Source: Burkholderiales bacterium
Lineage (GTDB): Bacteria; Pseudomonadota; Gammaproteobacteria; Burkholderiales; Burkholderiaceae_C
Direction of reading: 5' to 3'
Length of the DNA: 7,020 nt
Assembly: GCA_947462175.1 (NCBI GenBank)
Contig: CANHOE010000131.1
Location: 1-7,020 of the forward strand
The translations under genes and the position numbers were made by a program. The notes under the pieces are model-generated. The model was not told where the DNA came from and did no database searches. It saw only the letters and a list, made by a program, of their open reading frames with translations. Shown here in pieces: positions 5,039 through 7,020 of the stretch (positions are counted from its first letter, which is position 1; the number at the start of each line of letters is the position of its first letter).

Positions 5039-6213
5039 ACAGCCGGCAGAACCGGCAAGGACAAGGTGAAGGCGGCGCCTTGGGGCGAGCACGGGCTGTG
5101 CGTGAGCTCTCCGCGATGCGCATGTGCCGCAGCGCGCGCCATTGCCAGGCCAAGGCCGGTGCCGTTGGCTCGGCCGCTGGCGAATGGCTCGAACAGGCTG
5201 GAGGCGATGGCCGGTGCGATGCCGGGCCCCTGGTCGGCGACGACAATGTCCACCCGGTGTCCAGCGTGCAGGCAACGCACGCTGATCACGCTGTCATGCG
5301 GCGCGTGCTGCAGTGCGTTTTCAAGCAGCGCCAACACAGCCGAGCCGATCTGCAGGCGGTCCATGGCCAATTCACAACCCTGGGCCTGCCAGTCAGCGTC
5401 CAGGCGAAGTCTGCGCTGGGCCATCTGAGGCACGATCAAGGCCAGCTGCTCGCGAACCAGGGGTTCGATTGCGCTGACTGCCTTGGTGCGCACACTCGTG
5501 CGAACAAAACTCAACATCCGCGTGATCAGGGCGTCCAACTGACCGAGTTGCCCGACCAGTCGTTGCGCCATGCCCACCCGTTCCTCGTTGTCCAGACCGA
5601 ACTCGCCCAGCTGACCTGCGTACAGCGTGGCGGTACAAAGCGGTGTGCGCAGCTGATGGGCAAGCTCGGCGCTCATGCGCCCCATGGCGGCCAGCCGATC
5701 ACGGCGGGCGTCGTTCTCGCGCTCACGCAGCATCTCGGTCACGTCTTCCAGGCGGATCAGCTGACGCGTCGAGTCCGTGTCGTCCGGCAGCCAGGTCACA
5801 TTCACCACGCGGGCGGACTCGCCGCGGTCGGTGTTGTAGTTGTCACTGCTTCCTTGACGTCGCCAGTCTGTGGGTATCTCCCACACCGAGTGCACTGCCA
5901 GGCACGGCAGCAGAGCCGCGGCAGCGCCATTCAGTGCGGCCACCCGCCCGTTGTGGAGCGACACCAGGCCGAACGGAGCCGACGAGAACATCGAGCCCAG
6001 GTGCGCTTCGGCGAGCGTGCGCCGGCGGACTTCTTCATGAAGACGCGTCTTGGTGCTCTCGAGGTCGGCGCGCAGTCGGTCCACCGACTGCTCCAGCGCC
6101 TTGTCCTGCCCGGCAAGCTCCGAGGTGTGCGCAGCGAACGCAGCCAGCGCAGCTGACAGCGTGTCGATCGCAGGCGAGTGCGCAGCGGAGGGAGCGGGAG
6201 AGGTAAATGTCAC
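5035..6213 (-). CDS. fleS: flagellar sensor histidine kinase, FleS/FlrB-like
   Basis: A 392-residue kinase with no membrane segment, so a cytoplasmic sensor. In order: an Ala-rich N-terminus, a likely coiled coil (about 36-72), a PAS-like domain (about 73-160), a dimerisation/phosphotransfer helix with AELAHQLRTPL (182-192; H186 the phospho-acceptor) and a HATPase domain with N box LLENALQHA (296-304), DQGPGI (327-332), LFEPF (340-344) and GTGLGLA (351-357). The LAHQ-RTPL form followed by LYA is typical of FleS and FlrB. It would phosphorylate the regulator encoded next, whose start overlaps its stop. The chosen start is GTG at 6213; it has no good Shine-Dalgarno, and no upstream in-frame ATG was seen in the intergenic region. 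A seven-codon frame on the same strand (6233-6210) ends across this GTG. The signal sensed is unknown; in other species FleS/FlrB respond to basal-body assembly. Confidence 0.9.
   Translation of the reverse strand: MTFTSPAPSAAHSPAIDTLSAALAAFAAHTSELAGQDKALEQSVDRLRADLESTKTRLHEEVRRRTLAEAHLGSMFSSAPFGLVSLHNGRVAALNGAAAALLPCLAVHSVWEIPTDWRRQGSSDNYNTDRGESARVVNVTWLPDDTDSTRQLIRLEDVTEMLRERENDARRDRLAAMGRMSAELAHQLRTPLCTATLYAGQLGEFGLDNEERVGMAQRLVGQLGQLDALITRMLSFVRTSVRTKAVSAIEPLVREQLALIVPQMAQRRLRLDADWQAQGCELAMDRLQIGSAVLALLENALQHAPHDSVISVRCLHAGHRVDIVVADQGPGIAPAIASSLFEPFASGRANGTGLGLAMARAAAHAHRGELTHSPCSPQGAAFTLSLPVLPAV
5042..5056 (-). promoter_or_regulatory. hairpin just before the regulator start
   Basis: On the minus strand GCCGG, a 5-base loop and CCGGC end three bases before the ATG at 5038, inside the last codons of the kinase gene. 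It occupies the place where a Shine-Dalgarno would sit, and none is seen. Ribosomes finishing the kinase would melt it, which would tie regulator translation to kinase translation. The stem is visible; the role is inferred. Confidence 0.3.
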
Positions 6214-6304
6214 GGTATCGAGAGTTCGTGCATCCCCGAGTCTACTGCTGATATCAAATAAACAGTGTAAATCGGTTATAACCTGTCCATGGATAGTTTA
6301 ATTC
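6214..6304. promoter_or_regulatory. AT-rich divergent control region between fleS and fliF
   Basis: These 91 bases separate two divergent operons, and the half near fliF is markedly AT-rich compared with everything around it. It contains the perfect 10-base palindrome GGTTATAACC (6274-6283), which holds a TATAAC -10-like hexamer on both strands but no matching -35 on either. AAATAAAC (6256-6263) faintly resembles one FlhDC half-site. No GG-N10-GC sigma54 element exists here on either strand. GGATAG at 6291-6296, 8 bases before the fliF ATG, is the likely ribosome-binding site. Region role is well supported by layout; individual boxes are not. Confidence 0.5.
6274..6283. repeat. 10-base perfect palindrome in the divergent promoter region
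   Basis: GGTTATAACC reads the same on both strands and lies 21 bases before the fliF ATG and 60 bases before the fleS GTG. It could be an operator or a shared -10 element. No known regulator consensus was recognised. Confidence 0.35.
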
Positions 6305-7020
6305 ATGGATAACAGCGCTGCTACTCAGGGTGGTTCCTCCGGCAAGGTGCCGCCCGACATGTCGACGCTGGTCGGCCGAGCGCGCGCTCTTTCCGAGCGC
6401 GTCATGTCGCTGGCGATGCCGCAAAGGCTGATTCTGGGCGCCTCGGTCATGCTGGTGCTGGCGGTGATGGTCGCCGTTCTGCTGGGCGACCGCAGCCGCG
6501 ATGACTACAAGGTGCTGTTCTCCAATGTCGCCGAGCGGGACGGCGCGGCCATCATCGCGGCGCTGCAGCAGATGAATGTGCCTTACCGGTTCACCGAGGG
6601 TGGTGGCGCCATCATGGTGCCCGGTCCACAGGTGAACGAGTCCCGACTGCGGCTCGCCGGGCAGGGGCTGCCCAAGGACGGCTCGGTGGGCTTCGAGTTG
6701 CTGGAAAACCAGAAGCTGGGCACCAGCCAGTTTGTCGAACAGATCAACTACCAGCGCGGCCTCGAGGGCGAACTCGCCAAGACCATTCAGTCCATCTCGC
6801 AGGTCAAGCAGGCGAGGGTGCATCTGGCCATCCCCAAGGGATCGGCCTTCAGTCGAGATGAACAGAGGCCGACGGCGTCGGTGGTGCTGGCGTTGCACTC
6901 GGGCCGTTTCCTCGATGAATCGCAGATCACGGCGATGACGAATCTGGTCAGCTCGTCGGTGCCGCAGATGAGCCCGCAGTCGGTCACGGTGATGGACAAC
7001 GATGGCAATCTGCTTTCGCC
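6305..7020 (+). CDS. fliF: flagellar MS-ring protein FliF, 3' end outside the window
   Basis: The frame runs from an ATG at 6305 to the right edge, giving 238 of the roughly 550 residues usual for FliF. A cytoplasmic N-terminus (1-40) leads to a membrane helix at about 42-60 (LILGASVMLVLAVMVAVLL). After it come the hallmarks of the ring-building region: DYKVLFSNVAERDGAAII (67-84), a VPY segment (92-94), the VPGPQVNESRLRLAGQGLP stretch (105-123), GSVGFELLE (126-134), FVEQINYQRGLEGELAKTI (143-161) and VKQARVHLAIPKGSAFSRDEQRPTAS (167-192), the YscJ/FliF signature. FliF forms the inner-membrane MS ring that seeds flagellum assembly and houses the export gate. It is presumably first of a basal-body operon continuing to the right. 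It diverges from fleS across a short AT-rich region. A seven-codon frame starting at 6289 ends just inside it. Confidence 0.95.
   Translation, partial: MDNSAATQGGSSGKVPPDMSTLVGRARALSERVMSLAMPQRLILGASVMLVLAVMVAVLLGDRSRDDYKVLFSNVAERDGAAIIAALQQMNVPYRFTEGGGAIMVPGPQVNESRLRLAGQGLPKDGSVGFELLENQKLGTSQFVEQINYQRGLEGELAKTIQSISQVKQARVHLAIPKGSAFSRDEQRPTASVVLALHSGRFLDESQITAMTNLVSSSVPQMSPQSVTVMDNDGNLLS

Noticed and set aside
5039..5275. Extension of the response regulator upstream to 5275
   Set aside because: It would overlap the kinase ATPase domain by 79 codons with Arg-rich nonsense sequence; the receiver domain begins only after 5038.
5080..6156. 358-codon plus-strand frame opposite the sensor kinase
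   Set aside because: It is the complement of a kinase with all catalytic motifs; its own sequence is rich in Gln/His/Arg without recognisable domain.
6254..6898. 214-codon minus-strand frame opposite fliF
   Set aside because: It lies antisense to unmistakable FliF sequence and is rich in His/Arg/Gln, as expected for a shadow frame.

Overview
This window is part of a chromosomal flagellar gene cluster from a GC-rich Gram-negative bacterium. The gene families (FlgO, FliK, FlhX-like, FliE, a FleS/FleR-type pair, FliF), lipoprotein and Sec signals, and high GC at third codon positions fit a proteobacterium. A member of the Burkholderiales (beta) is my best guess, but the sequence does not prove it. 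I see no mobile elements, tRNA, rRNA, CRISPR arrays or long repeats. Almost all of the window is coding.

Left block, minus strand (1-1525): a three-gene unit reads leftward from a good sigma70-like promoter at 1591-1619. It encodes a small cysteine-containing lipoprotein of unknown function (96 aa), a 213-aa secreted FlgO-domain protein, and a second FlgO-like protein with a lipobox that runs off the left edge. The gaps are 10 and 26 bases. FlgO proteins belong to the outer-membrane collar around the flagellar basal body in other bacteria, so this unit probably makes envelope accessories of the motor. A 246-base intergenic region (1526-1771) separates it from the next block and holds that promoter plus a small inverted repeat just downstream of its -10 box.

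Middle block, plus strand (1772-3090): fliK (divergent, 338 aa) and a stand-alone homologue of the FlhB C-terminal domain (FlhX-like, 101 aa) overlap by ATGA. This pairs the hook-length ruler with a copy of the export-gate domain that FliK is known to act on.

Right block, minus strand (3102-6213): a sensor kinase (FleS/FlrB-like) and a sigma54-dependent response regulator (FleR/FlrC-like) also overlap by ATGA, and fliE follows 23 bases later. fliE ends 11 bases from the flhX-like stop, tail to tail. Across a 91-base AT-rich divergent region (6214-6304), fliF begins on the plus strand and leaves the window at the right edge. FliE and FliF are physical partners (rod/MS-ring junction and MS ring), yet here the two-component pair sits between them and they are transcribed in opposite directions. 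The likely logic is a regulator pair embedded in the basal-body locus that it probably helps control with sigma54. I found no convincing sigma54 promoter for it in this window.
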